Shown here: positions 1 to 8,199 of the stretch, one piece after another | Layout of the letters: each line of letters opens with the position of its first letter | How positions within the stretch are numbered: position 1 is the first letter of the stretch | From: Hyphomicrobiales bacterium | GTDB lineage: Bacteria; Pseudomonadota; Alphaproteobacteria; Rhizobiales; OSC116 | Length of the DNA: 36,960 bases | Direction: 5' to 3' | Assembly: GCA_002401855.1 (NCBI GenBank) | Contig: NVUH01000024.1 | Location: forward strand, 1 to 36,960 | Position numbers and translations under genes: made by a program | Notes under the pieces: generated by a model | Seen by the model: the letters and a program-made list of their open reading frames with translations, nothing else | Databases searched by the model: none | What the model was told of the DNA's origin: nothing

Positions 1-1
1 A

Positions 2-421
2 CTGAACCGCAAGATTGGCAAGGCTCTGGGTGACGCTCACATATGTTCCGTCGGCACCGTCGTCATAAAAGACCAGATCATCAAGATAATCCGCTCCGCT
101 TGCCGCCAATCGGCCAAGTTCATCGATATCATCAAACAGCGACCAAATAGCGGTATCCCCAAAGGGCCTCTCGCCGTCCTCGATTGCCGAATATGCCAGC
201 GCCGACTGCATAACTGTCAGCGCGTCCCCCTCTGGCCCGACAAACGCGTCGATCCCGGGTATGCTCTCTGCAATGAGCGGGTCGAAAAATGCAGTCCAGA
301 ATTCCTCCCCAACGGCTTGCCAATCAGTATGGCCGTGCTCCGCTGCCCATTGCAGATGGATCAAGACGGGAAGGGAATGCAGGCTAGTGGTGCCTAACAA
401 GTTTGCGCCCGAAGAATATTC
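2..421 (-). CDS. Partial unknown protein, GC-rich, no start in window
   Basis: An uninterrupted minus-strand frame of about 140 codons runs from an in-frame TGA at 422-424 to the window edge. It reads as real coding sequence: third positions are GC-rich and the product is acidic, with phrases such as 'GERPFGDTAIWSLFDDIDELG' and 'YLDDLVFYDDGADG'. There is no ATG before the internal 'VMQSALAY', so the 5' part is either missing or cut off near 405-420, where the sequence becomes AT-rich. I do not recognise the family. The acidic Asp-rich tail faintly recalls segments of large secreted calcium-binding proteins, but this is a guess. Base use is clearly unlike the rest of the window, so it may be a transferred fragment or one side of an assembly or recombination junction. 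Confidence 0.5.
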
Positions 422-615
422 TCAACCATAATAATTGGTGCCAAACCGCGCTTAAAATTGAAGCCCATCATATTAAAACTTGGCTGCAAAGCGAACACAC
501 TCAAAAAATTGTCTGGCCAAATGTCGCGGATATGTTGGTGGCTTGGATCAAGACAGGCAAGCCCGACAGCTTGCCAGAATTATCCAACAAGCTATGGGCA
601 CAAATAAAGGCCTGA
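403..615 (+). pseudogene. 3' stub of an unrecognised gene
   Basis: An open frame of about 70 codons ends in TGA at 615. The only start near its 5' end is a TTG at 403 with no clear ribosome binding site, and an in-frame TAG lies upstream at 385. The product ('NNWCQTALKIEAHHIK...LPELSNKLWAQIKA') is plausibly soluble and helical, and its codon use matches the AT-rich genes to its right. Its 5' boundary coincides with the composition change near 400. The simplest reading is that it is the C-terminal remainder of a longer gene whose front was lost at that junction. I cannot name the family. It converges with the lactonase gene, which ends 2 bases away. Confidence 0.35.
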
Positions 616-617
616 TA

Positions 618-1466
618 TTATAAAATCACCTGATGCTCTTTTTGCCCAACCACACCACGTGGCAAAATAGCGAAGGTTTTACCTGCATTTTCACTATCGT
701 CACCATCAGCCGCCGAGGTCACATATATAGTTTGCAAATCAATGCCACCAAACGCGGGGCAAGTGGTTTGTTTAGCAGCGGGAATATCAATCGCGGTTAA
801 AAATTTGCCTTGATTGCTATAACGTGCGATGCGCGATGAACCCCATTGAGCATTCCACAAACAACCTTCACTATCCACCACACTACCATCGGGCGACAGG
901 CCGTCTTCAACCATATCAATAAACACTGCAGGCGCACCAAAAGGCCAACCTTCAGCATCTAGTTTTTGGCACATAATCTGCTTGTCCTTGGTGTCGGCAT
1001 AATAAGCAATGCCGCCATCGGGCGAAAAACAAATGCTATTAGGAATGGTGACATTGGGGTAAATGCAACGCACTTCACCGCGATAATAACGGTAAATTGC
1101 CCCTGCATCTTTTTTTGCCGTCTTGCCCATTGTGCCAATCCAAAAACCGCCTTGCGGGTCGGCACGGCCATCGTTAGAGCGGGTGTCTGAATTGTCCGCT
1201 TCGAGTGGGGCAACAATTTCTTGTTCACCACTTTCAATGTCAAATTTTAAAAATGCGGTTTCACTGCAAATCAATAATGTATTTTCATCCACCCAACCAG
1301 CAGCCGAAACCTGCTCGTTAAACTGCCACATTTTACGCACCCCATCTTTGCGGCTCAGCAATTGTTTTGCATTAATGTCAAACCAAAAAAACTGTTCGCG
1401 TAACGGGTGCCATAACGGGCCTTCGCCAAGCGCGCATTGGGTTTCATCAAAAATAGTGACTGCCAT
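618..1466 (-). CDS. SMP-30/gluconolactonase family sugar lactonase
   Basis: This is a six-bladed beta-propeller protein of the SMP-30/gluconolactonase/LRE family, 282 residues, which is the usual length. These enzymes hydrolyse sugar lactones (glucono-, arabinono- or galactonolactone) using one divalent metal. The expected ligands are visible: Glu15 in 'GEGPLWHP', the Asn of 'PNSICFSPDG' and the Asp of 'SPDGSVVDSEG'; 'NDGRADPQGGFWIG' is the family's substrate-side motif. An upstream ATG at 1472 sits directly against the GAGAG ribosome binding site. The ATG at 1466 has a 6-nt spacing and is preferred. There is no signal peptide, so it is cytoplasmic. It is the last gene of the leftward marR-lysE-qor run, 81 nt behind qor, and may have its own promoter. 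The exact sugar cannot be told from sequence. Confidence 0.88.
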   Translation of the reverse strand: MAVTIFDETQCALGEGPLWHPLREQFFWFDINAKQLLSRKDGVRKMWQFNEQVSAAGWVDENTLLICSETAFLKFDIESGEQEIVAPLEADNSDTRSNDGRADPQGGFWIGTMGKTAKKDAGAIYRYYRGEVRCIYPNVTIPNSICFSPDGGIAYYADTKDKQIMCQKLDAEGWPFGAPAVFIDMVEDGLSPDGSVVDSEGCLWNAQWGSSRIARYSNQGKFLTAIDIPAAKQTTCPAFGGIDLQTIYVTSAADGDDSENAGKTFAILPRGVVGQKEHQVIL

Positions 1467-1547
1467 ATTCATCTCTCAAATTAATTAATTATAGTTTCAT
1501 ATTAACGCTAATCATAACCATCATCACAATGATTATCTAGAGAAATT

Positions 1548-2519
1548 TCAAACAATCAACACAGTTGAGCCAGTGGTAGCGCGGCTTTCAAGCGCATCAT
1601 GCGCCTTGGCCGCATCTTTAAGTGCAAATGTCTGATTAATATTAATCTTAATTTTGCCCGAAATAACCATTTCAAACAATTCACTCGATGCAGCTTCAAG
1701 CGCCTCCCGCGTATCAAGATAAGAAAATAATGTCGGACGGGTCAAAAACAAACAACCCTTGGTATTAAGCAATAATGGCGAAAACGGCTCAATCGGGCCA
1801 GACGCTTGCCCAAATGTCACCATCAGGCCGCGTTTTTCAACACAATCAAGCGAATCCAAAAACGTAGTTTTGCCCACACTGTCATAAACCACCGGCACGC
1901 CGTGACCATTAGTAATTTTTTTCACTTCTTCAACAAAATTCTGCTCAGTATAGATAATCGGATGATGACAACCATGCGCCTTGGCAAGCGCTGCTTTTTC
2001 TGCGGTCGAAACCGTGCCAATCACCGTCGCGCCCAAAGCCGCCGCCCATTGGCACATAATCAAGCCAACACCGCCCGCCGCAGCATGCACCAATATGGTA
2101 TCACCCCGCTTCACTTCATAGACTTGCCGCAATAACATTTGCGCCGTCATACCTTGCAACATCATGCTCGAGGCTTGCTCAAATGAAATCTCATCGGGCA
2201 ATTTCACCAATTGATCAGCAGCAATCAACCGCTCTTCAGTATAAGAACCACGCGCGCCCGCATAAGCCACCCGATCCCCCACAGCAACATTGGTTACGCC
2301 CTCGCCTAACGCCACAACCGTACCAGCCCCTTCAGAGCCAGGAATAAACGGCAAAGCAATGTCATAAAACCCTGTACGATGATAAACATCAATAAAATTA
2401 AGCCCGCAAGTCACTTGCTTTAAATGCACTTGCCCCGCGCCAGGCGCTCCAACTGTAATGGGATTAAATTTTAATTGCTCTGAACCGCCAAATTCAGAAA
2501 CTTGAATAGCTGATGGCAT
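1548..2519 (-). CDS. NADPH:quinone oxidoreductase, zinc-independent MDR family
   Basis: This 323-residue protein is a medium-chain dehydrogenase/reductase of the quinone oxidoreductase (QorA) branch, which reduces quinones or enones with NADPH. The N-terminal GroES-like domain carries 'GLNFIDVYHRTGFY' (about 39-52), typical of Qor. The Rossmann motif 'AAAGGVG' is at 146-152. The catalytic and structural zinc cysteines of alcohol dehydrogenases are absent. An AAAGGGGGC ribosome binding site lies just before the ATG. It follows the LysE-type exporter by 22 nt, so the two are probably co-transcribed from the MarR-controlled promoter. That context suggests a role in detoxifying electrophiles or quinones sensed by the MarR protein, but this is inferred from neighbours only. 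Confidence 0.88.
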   Translation of the reverse strand: MPSAIQVSEFGGSEQLKFNPITVGAPGAGQVHLKQVTCGLNFIDVYHRTGFYDIALPFIPGSEGAGTVVALGEGVTNVAVGDRVAYAGARGSYTEERLIAADQLVKLPDEISFEQASSMMLQGMTAQMLLRQVYEVKRGDTILVHAAAGGVGLIMCQWAAALGATVIGTVSTAEKAALAKAHGCHHPIIYTEQNFVEEVKKITNGHGVPVVYDSVGKTTFLDSLDCVEKRGLMVTFGQASGPIEPFSPLLLNTKGCLFLTRPTLFSYLDTREALEAASSELFEMVISGKIKININQTFALKDAAKAHDALESRATTGSTVLIV

Positions 2520-2541
2520 AATGCCCCCTTTAATAATATAA

Positions 2542-3162
2542 TTAACGTGTTGTCGCCATTAAAACGCTACCACCTAAGAAAAAACCACCGCTGGTATAAT
2601 TCATATTACGGCGCGTCTTTTGGCTGTTGAATATTTTTTTAGCCCGCGCGGCGGCCAATACATATGCCACCAATATAACCCCAACCACAATGGTAGATGT
2701 CACCACCAAAATTAAAATCTGAACCATCATATTTGCCGCAGGATTCATAAATTGCGCCAGAAAAGCCATATAAAATATAATGCCTTTGGGGTTTAATGCG
2801 GCAGAAACAAAACCATCTCTAAAGCTCTTAGAAAAATCTGCAACATGGTCTTTGTTTATAGCGCTTTCTGAGTTCTTATTTGCATCTCTTATGCTACAAA
2901 ATCCTAAATAAGCCATATAAGCAACACCCGCCCATTTAACCACTTGAAATAACTCTGCCGATGCTGCCAAAATAGCCCCCACGCCAAGCAGTGATAAGAT
3001 GATCAAAAATATATCGCCTATTAACACCCCAAGAATGCTCGAAAACGCAGCCTTCACCCCTCGAGTTAATGATTGCCCGATGAGCAATAATACACAAGGC
3101 CCAGGAATAAGCGTCACCACAACGCTAGCAAAAACAAATGCCAACCAAGTTTCAATAGTCAT
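2542..3162 (-). CDS. LysE/RhtB-family exporter
   Basis: A 206-residue inner-membrane protein with about six hydrophobic segments and the LysE/RhtB signatures: 'PGPCVLLLIGQSLTRG' in the first loop (about 20-35) and 'LNPKGIIFY' before the fourth membrane segment. The family exports amino acids, homoserine lactones or related small metabolites by proton exchange. The start has a good GGGAAGAAG ribosome binding site. It lies 54 nt after marR and 22 nt before qor, all leftward, so it is likely a MarR target. The substrate is not deducible. Confidence 0.88.
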   Translation of the reverse strand: MTIETWLAFVFASVVVTLIPGPCVLLLIGQSLTRGVKAAFSSILGVLIGDIFLIILSLLGVGAILAASAELFQVVKWAGVAYMAYLGFCSIRDANKNSESAINKDHVADFSKSFRDGFVSAALNPKGIIFYMAFLAQFMNPAANMMVQILILVVTSTIVVGVILVAYVLAAARAKKIFNSQKTRRNMNYTSGGFFLGGSVLMATTR

Positions 3163-3216
3163 ATCTTCTTCCCTATAAAAGTCTTTACCGCAGGTTAGAT
3201 TTGAGAACCGCTATAG

Positions 3217-3699
3217 TCAAGCAATTTTGGCAAGCAACGAGATCAAAGTTTGCTGTTCGCTCTGCGTTAAATTTTTAAGCATATCAGCTTCAATCTTCAC
3301 ATGAGTTACCACCATCTCATCAGCCAAAGCAAAGCCCTTATCGGTCAGAGAAATTTTTAAACCACGGCGGTCATTGGGGTCAGCCAAGCGTTTTATCAGG
3401 CCTTTTTGCTCCAGTCTATCCAAGCGATTGGTCATCGCCGAGGTTGAAAGCATCATTTCAGCCGCTAATTCTGATGGTGAAAGATGACTACCTTTGCCCT
3501 GCCGCCGCAGCGTAAATAACACGTCAGACCGCGCCGAATCCATATCATATTTTGCCTGGTTTTTTGCGACTTGTTTGCGCAATCTATCAGCAGTGCGCCA
3601 CACTTGGCCACAAACCGCCATCGGGCGGCTGTCAATATCTGGCCGTTCTCGTTGCCATTGCTCGAGCAATGATGAAATAGATTTTGAAGCTTGACTCAT
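3217..3699 (-). CDS. MarR-family transcriptional regulator
   Basis: A 160-residue cytoplasmic winged-helix regulator. The recognition helix and wing are easy to see: 'LSTSAMTNRLDRLEQKGLIKR' followed by 'DPNDRRGLKISLTDKG', the standard MarR wing with its Asp-Arg-Arg. N-terminal and C-terminal helices would form the dimer interface. MarR proteins usually repress their own operon and are released by small phenolics or oxidants. Here the gene heads a leftward run (exporter, quinone reductase, lactonase) and is divergent from an EamA transporter. The perfect palindrome at 3718-3729 in the shared intergenic region is the likely operator. There is no conserved N-terminal OhrR-type cysteine; the single Cys30 sits in 'MAVCGQV'. 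Confidence 0.9.
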   Translation of the reverse strand: MSQASKSISSLLEQWQRERPDIDSRPMAVCGQVWRTADRLRKQVAKNQAKYDMDSARSDVLFTLRRQGKGSHLSPSELAAEMMLSTSAMTNRLDRLEQKGLIKRLADPNDRRGLKISLTDKGFALADEMVVTHVKIEADMLKNLTQSEQQTLISLLAKIA

Positions 3700-3717
3700 T
3701 TATAGCTTTCCATATAC

Positions 3718-3729
3718 TTTGATATCAAA
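3718..3729. promoter_or_regulatory. Palindromic MarR-type operator candidate
   Basis: TTTGATATCAAA is a perfect 12-bp palindrome in the 61-bp divergent spacer between marR (start 3699) and the EamA gene (start 3761). Its size and TTGATATCAA core resemble known MarR-family operators. Its position would let one dimer control both directions. Assignment to this MarR is by proximity only. Confidence 0.55.
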
Positions 3730-3760
3730 TTACTTTACATGAAACTAAAAAGCAACCCAT

Positions 3761-4642
3761 ATGTTAAAAAACCCAATAGCCCTATTGCTAATGACCGGCA
3801 TTTTAATCGGTTTTAATTTTCCACTCGGTAAAATCGCTGGAGAGGCACAAGTTTCACCCATTTTATGGTCATTAATTGTATCTTTAGGCGCATCAGGTTT
3901 TTTACTACCACCCTTGCTGATTAACCGCAAATTTTCAATACCAGACCGTAAAATGATGACCTATATTATGATTTCAGGGCTTATATCATTTGTCATCCCC
4001 AACCTCCTGTTATTCAGCGCCATTCCTCATGCAGGGGCAGGCTATACAGGGCTGATGTTTGCATTATCGCCCGTATTCACCCTAACATTGGCGACGTTAT
4101 TTAAAATGAAAGCTCCAAATAAACTAGGCATAATTGGCATTGCCATCGGCCTCATTGGCGCGATAGTGGTCAGCATCACCCGCGGCGCCAGCCTCCAAGC
4201 CCCACCATTCATCTGGCTATTTGCAGCATTACTCATCCCTATGTCACTAGCTTGCGGCAATATATACCGCACATTAGCTTGGCCAAAAGGCGCATCACCC
4301 GATATCTTAGCTTTCTGGAGCCACGCATTTTCAACATTGGTTTTTGCAGTCATCCTACTAACCACCACGGGCGCAGTAAATTTGGCCGATGCGTTCATCA
4401 TCCCAAAAACACTCGCAACACAATTACTAGTCGCAGGCCTCACATTCCCGATATTCTTTAGATTACAGAAAATCGGCGGCCCCGTATTGCTCAGCCAAAT
4501 TGGCTATGTAGCCGCAGCTGTCGGCCTGCTCTCCGCCACTTTATTCTTGGGCGAAACCTATAGCTTGCTCACTTGGTTAGGCGCAGCGATTATCGCCGTT
4601 GGTATTTTAGTCACCATAGGGGCACAAACCAAACAAAACTAA
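3761..4642 (+). CDS. EamA/DMT-family metabolite transporter
   Basis: A 293-residue protein with about ten hydrophobic segments arranged as two EamA repeats (roughly residues 1-135 and 150-290), as in RhaT/YdcZ-type drug/metabolite transporters. The second repeat ends in 'LSATLFLGETYSLLTWLGAAIIAVGILV', shown here as a family pattern: G-E then a long hydrophobic helix. It probably exports a small metabolite across the inner membrane. It is divergent from marR and shares the short intergenic palindrome, so it may be part of the same response. It overlaps the convergent lysR stop by 4 nt. The substrate is unknown. Confidence 0.85.
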   Translation: MLKNPIALLLMTGILIGFNFPLGKIAGEAQVSPILWSLIVSLGASGFLLPPLLINRKFSIPDRKMMTYIMISGLISFVIPNLLLFSAIPHAGAGYTGLMFALSPVFTLTLATLFKMKAPNKLGIIGIAIGLIGAIVVSITRGASLQAPPFIWLFAALLIPMSLACGNIYRTLAWPKGASPDILAFWSHAFSTLVFAVILLTTTGAVNLADAFIIPKTLATQLLVAGLTFPIFFRLQKIGGPVLLSQIGYVAAAVGLLSATLFLGETYSLLTWLGAAIIAVGILVTIGAQTKQN

Positions 4643-5550
4643 TAACCACTTAAAATATCGTTTATAATATTTTTAAGCCATATACGCGCCGGGTCTTTAT
4701 TATAACGTTTGTGCCAAAATTGAAAATAGCTGAAATTTTGCACCTGCATTGGCAATTCCACGATGCTAAGCACACCCTCTTTAGCCAATTGCTTAGCCAT
4801 ACGGCGCGGGCAGGTGAGAATATAATCGCTATAAAGCAATATATTTTTAGCCTGAATAAAGGTCGGAATGGTCAATTTAATTTGCCGTTTAAAACCATGA
4901 CTGCTCAAAGCCTTCTCAACATAAAAAGACAATTCATTAAGCGAAACAACCGACAAATGCTCCGCCTCCACATAATTTTTCAGCCTTAGTTTTTCAGTCG
5001 CCAAATGGTGATTGGGGCGCATCAGACAAACAAAATCATCAGTATAAATACGGCTCTGGGTTAAATGTTCTGGTGCCGTGCAATTCACCGCCAAAACCAG
5101 CTTCATATTGCCATCTTCAAGCTGTTTAGCATCATAATCTTTATCATGCAAAAACAGCGACAGCCTCACTTTTGGCGCTTCATCCGCCAACCGCTCCATT
5201 AATTTAGGAATCAGAAAACACTGCAATTCGTCAGCAATGCTCAGCGAAAAATGCGTGGTAATCTCATAAGGCTCAAACACATCATTCTGCTGAAGCCCAT
5301 CCATTTCATTCAATATATTCTGAATATTACCAATGATTTGGCTAGCCTTTTCAGTCGGTTTCATATCAACCGATGTCCGCACAAATAGGTCGTCATCAAA
5401 TTGTTCGCGCATAAGTTTAAGCTGTTTACTAGCCGATGATTGGGTAATATTAAGGCTATCAGCCGCACTCTGCAAGCTGCCCTGCTCATAAATTTCTTTA
5501 AACAATCTAAACTGCCCGATGCGTAAAATATCTATATTCCTATTTGGCAT
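4639..5550 (-). CDS. LysR-family transcriptional regulator
   Basis: A 303-residue regulator of standard LTTR length. The N-terminal helix-turn-helix is at about 11-70 ('GSLQSAADSLNITQSSASKQLKLM', then 'LFVRT' and 'PTEKA'). A periplasmic-binding-protein-like effector domain follows from about 95. It is transcribed divergently from the MFS carrier at 5638 with an 87-bp spacer, the classic LTTR-target arrangement, so it probably activates that transporter when a carboxylate-like ligand is bound. The C-terminal 'DPARIWLKNIINDIL' is typical of the family. The effector is unknown. Confidence 0.9.
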   Translation of the reverse strand: MPNRNIDILRIGQFRLFKEIYEQGSLQSAADSLNITQSSASKQLKLMREQFDDDLFVRTSVDMKPTEKASQIIGNIQNILNEMDGLQQNDVFEPYEITTHFSLSIADELQCFLIPKLMERLADEAPKVRLSLFLHDKDYDAKQLEDGNMKLVLAVNCTAPEHLTQSRIYTDDFVCLMRPNHHLATEKLRLKNYVEAEHLSVVSLNELSFYVEKALSSHGFKRQIKLTIPTFIQAKNILLYSDYILTCPRRMAKQLAKEGVLSIVELPMQVQNFSYFQFWHKRYNKDPARIWLKNIINDILSGY

Positions 5551-5637
5551 AACGTTTATTCCTAAAATTCCATTGTGTAATATTGCTTTATTTTATAACT
5601 TGTGGCAAGTAGAGTTTAAAAGACGAATGAGGCAAGC

Positions 5638-6846
5638 ATGGTAAAAAATATTTCATCAAGATGGTTGATCGTAGCAATCGGCTTTTTAATTTTAGGCCTC
5701 GTCTATACCATCCGCTCCACCATCGGCCTGATGATGCCACTATGGTCAGAAGAATTTGGCTGGTCACGCTCAATGATCTCATCTGGCGGCGCTTTATGCC
5801 TCATTGTCATGGCCATAATCGCCCCCTTTGCCGGCAGCGCAGTCGATAAATATGGCCCCCGCCCCTTTGTGGTTGGCGGCTTAATCGCCGTAGCGATTAG
5901 CGCCATCCTCATGGCCACCATGCAAAGCGCCTGGATGTTTTTTATAGCGTTTAGCCTATTATCTGGCATCGGTTTTGGCGTCGTGGCTATGCATGTCATT
6001 GTGGCTTCAGTCTCCCCATTATTTGATGAAAATAAAGGCCTAGCAGTCGGCATCGCAACAGCAGGCTCAACCGCAGGTCAGCTACTCATCATCCCCATTG
6101 TGGCTTTATTCCTCGTATCATTCGGCTGGCGCGAAACTTACATAGTCTATGCCGTCATCTGTGCCGCAGTGGCTTTCCTATGTTGGCGCTTGCTTTCATC
6201 GCCCAAGGCGTCAGACAACCAAGCCAAAGCCACAGACCAACCAAGTTTTTGGCAAAATTTCAAATATCTAATCAAAAAACCAGTATTCCACGCCGTATTT
6301 TGGAGCTTTACCTTATGCGGCTTCACCTCAACAGGCGTGGTCGAAACTCATCTAATGCCCTATCTAGCCGCTTGTGGTTACCCCACCTTAGATGGCGCAT
6401 TAAGCTATGGTTTTCTATCAGGTTTTAACATGATCGGCATGATGTTAGCTGGCTATTTATCCGACCGTATGAATAAAGTTCTACTGCTCACCATCATCTA
6501 TATCATGCGCGGATTAAGCTTCATTGTGCTGATGTTCGTAGTTGGCGATTATGCAGCACTAGCACTATTCACCGTGGCATTTGGCTTATTTGATTATTCA
6601 ACCGTACCCGTAACCGCAGGCATCATTGTCGAACATTTAGGCCAGAAAATGCTCGGTATCACCATGGGCATCTTGGCCGCAGGCCACGCTCTAGGCGCCG
6701 CAGCAGGCGCATATTATGGTGGCTACCTATTTGATCTATTCGCCAGATATCAAGAAATGTGGATAGCATCCATCATCTTAGCCATCATCGCAGGGTTTAT
6801 TTCATTTGCCATAAAATTCATGCGCCCTGCACCCAGGATGGCCTAA
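5638..6846 (+). CDS. MFS transporter, OFA/monocarboxylate-like
   Basis: A 402-residue protein with twelve predicted membrane segments and a central loop near residues 185-205. The N-terminal 'YTIRSTIGLMMPLWSEEFGWSRSMIS' resembles the OFA and monocarboxylate porter branches, where 'FGWSR' after TM1 is characteristic. Motif A appears as 'GSAVDKYGPRPFVVGG'. It probably moves an organic anion across the inner membrane. The ATG at 5638 follows GAGGCAAGC with suitable spacing. The divergent LysR gene is its likely regulator. Pure efflux cannot be excluded. Confidence 0.85.
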   Translation: MVKNISSRWLIVAIGFLILGLVYTIRSTIGLMMPLWSEEFGWSRSMISSGGALCLIVMAIIAPFAGSAVDKYGPRPFVVGGLIAVAISAILMATMQSAWMFFIAFSLLSGIGFGVVAMHVIVASVSPLFDENKGLAVGIATAGSTAGQLLIIPIVALFLVSFGWRETYIVYAVICAAVAFLCWRLLSSPKASDNQAKATDQPSFWQNFKYLIKKPVFHAVFWSFTLCGFTSTGVVETHLMPYLAACGYPTLDGALSYGFLSGFNMIGMMLAGYLSDRMNKVLLLTIIYIMRGLSFIVLMFVVGDYAALALFTVAFGLFDYSTVPVTAGIIVEHLGQKMLGITMGILAAGHALGAAAGAYYGGYLFDLFARYQEMWIASIILAIIAGFISFAIKFMRPAPRMA

Positions 6847-6862
6847 TCTCAAATTGGCCTAA

Positions 6863-7426
6863 TCATTCACACCGCATAAAAATGCCAGCTATTTTAACAT
6901 CATCACTACACATAATGCCGCCCCATTGGTAGGCTTTACGGCCTCCAAACTCAATCTCAAACCAATCATACCCATTCATATCAACCCCAGAATTACCAGT
7001 AATCACAATTGAATTACCTTCAAATAAACTACCAACCTGTAAAGAATTCATGCCTGCTTTGTCACGCACCTTACCGCCGAGTGATTTACCACTTATTTCG
7101 CCAAAACCTGCTGGCTCTAGCACCACAGGCTTCTCGACATATAGCCCACAATTATATTGCTTCATGCCAATATATAGACGCGTTTTTTCCGCTTCAGGGT
7201 AAAATTGCGCCTGCTTAAAAACATTTAGATAACCGTCTTTGTCATTATAAATAACCCCAAATCTATCCGCATGATTAGTAATTTGCGCTCTATTTTCATC
7301 AGCAAAAAACTCAACCTCAATCACATCATCCGCGAACCCACATCGATATTTCACCCCCTCATGAGCCAACGCTTGCATTGCAAATTGACTAGAAATCAAC
7401 ACCAAAACCGCTATAAAATACCGCAT
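6863..7426 (-). CDS. Secreted protein, MliC-like front and SH3-like tail
   Basis: A 187-residue protein with a clear Sec signal peptide ('MRYFIAVLVLISSQFAMQALA', cleavage near residue 21). The front of the mature part ('VKYRCGFADDVIEVEFF') recalls MliC-type lysozyme-inhibitor or C-lysozyme-binding folds. The C-terminal part ('GNSIVITGNSGVDMNGYDWFEIEF') looks like a bacterial SH3-like domain, and spaced Cys residues could form disulfides. An upstream ATG at 7438 overlaps the permease stop as ATGA, but GAGGAG sits right before the ATG at 7426, so that start is chosen. It is the last gene of the tetR-ABC-2 operon and is translationally coupled to the permease. A role beside the exporter is possible but unproven. 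Confidence 0.7.
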   Translation of the reverse strand: MRYFIAVLVLISSQFAMQALAHEGVKYRCGFADDVIEVEFFADENRAQITNHADRFGVIYNDKDGYLNVFKQAQFYPEAEKTRLYIGMKQYNCGLYVEKPVVLEPAGFGEISGKSLGGKVRDKAGMNSLQVGSLFEGNSIVITGNSGVDMNGYDWFEIEFGGRKAYQWGGIMCSDDVKIAGIFMRCE

Positions 7427-7434
7427 AATTCTCC

Positions 7435-8196
7435 TCATTTATAAACCGATTCATTAAACTTTTTAGACATCAAATATATAGCCAATAGCTGCGCCATAGT
7501 GCCAAGCGCCAAAGCCAACCACCACAAATCATCACCCTCAAGCGCCAACCAATAGGCCTTATGCACCAAAAATGGCGGAAAAACACCCAACACCCATTGC
7601 CAATTTTCAGGCACAAACCACCCACCCATTATAATCCAACCCGCCACCGAAGTAAATTTACCCATGGCAAAACCCTGAATTTTATTCTGCGCCGCTAACG
7701 ACAAAAATAACGATACCAAGATCGATACCAACGACGCCGAGGCGCAAAGCAACAATAGCTGCCACAATGGCAAAACCTCAATACCCACAATATAAACCAT
7801 AGCAATCATCATCACAAAGCTAAACAAAGACGCCAAACCAAACCGATAAAATGTATAATGCTGCAACGGCACAGGGGTAACAATCAACGCGGTTAATGTG
7901 CCTTCATCTTTTTCATCCAACATTAAAAACCCAGCCACCATGCCCGCCAATAAACCACCATTATAAAGTGAAATAAAACTAACCCACATCGGGTAAGTGT
8001 CGTGCAATGCAAAGCTAATATTCTCACTCGGCATAAAACCTTTTTCAATCAGGATGCCATCCATCCACGGCAAAATATACCGCACAGCCAACGAGATTAA
8101 CAGCGTGAACAGCAACATAAAAATCATAAAACTATCACGGAATATCAGCTTTTTATCATTGTTAAAAAATTTAGGAACCACGTTAAGAAAAGTCAT
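7435..8196 (-). CDS. ABC-2 permease, fluoroquinolone-export type (second subunit)
   Basis: A 253-residue integral membrane subunit with about six membrane segments. The stretch 'MLDEKDEGTLTALIVTPV' matches the coupling-helix region of ABC-2 permeases annotated as fluoroquinolone export subunits (the Mycobacterium Rv2687c/Rv2686c type). The in-frame TTG at 8199 is possible, but the ATG at 8196 lies 8 nt behind GGAG and is preferred. It starts 3 nt after the first permease stops and ends inside the ATGA overlapping the secreted-protein ORF. With the ATPase and first permease it should form one exporter. The real substrate (drug, lipid, peptide) is unknown. Confidence 0.82.
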   Translation of the reverse strand: MTFLNVVPKFFNNDKKLIFRDSFMIFMLLFTLLISLAVRYILPWMDGILIEKGFMPSENISFALHDTYPMWVSFISLYNGGLLAGMVAGFLMLDEKDEGTLTALIVTPVPLQHYTFYRFGLASLFSFVMMIAMVYIVGIEVLPLWQLLLLCASASLVSILVSLFLSLAAQNKIQGFAMGKFTSVAGWIIMGGWFVPENWQWVLGVFPPFLVHKAYWLALEGDDLWWLALALGTMAQLLAIYLMSKKFNESVYK

Positions 8197-8199
8197 CAA

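Noticed and set aside
5551..5637. LysR-type T-N11-A operator in the lysR/MFS spacer
   Set aside because: Several weak AT-rich matches exist, but none has clear dyad symmetry, so no site can be supported.
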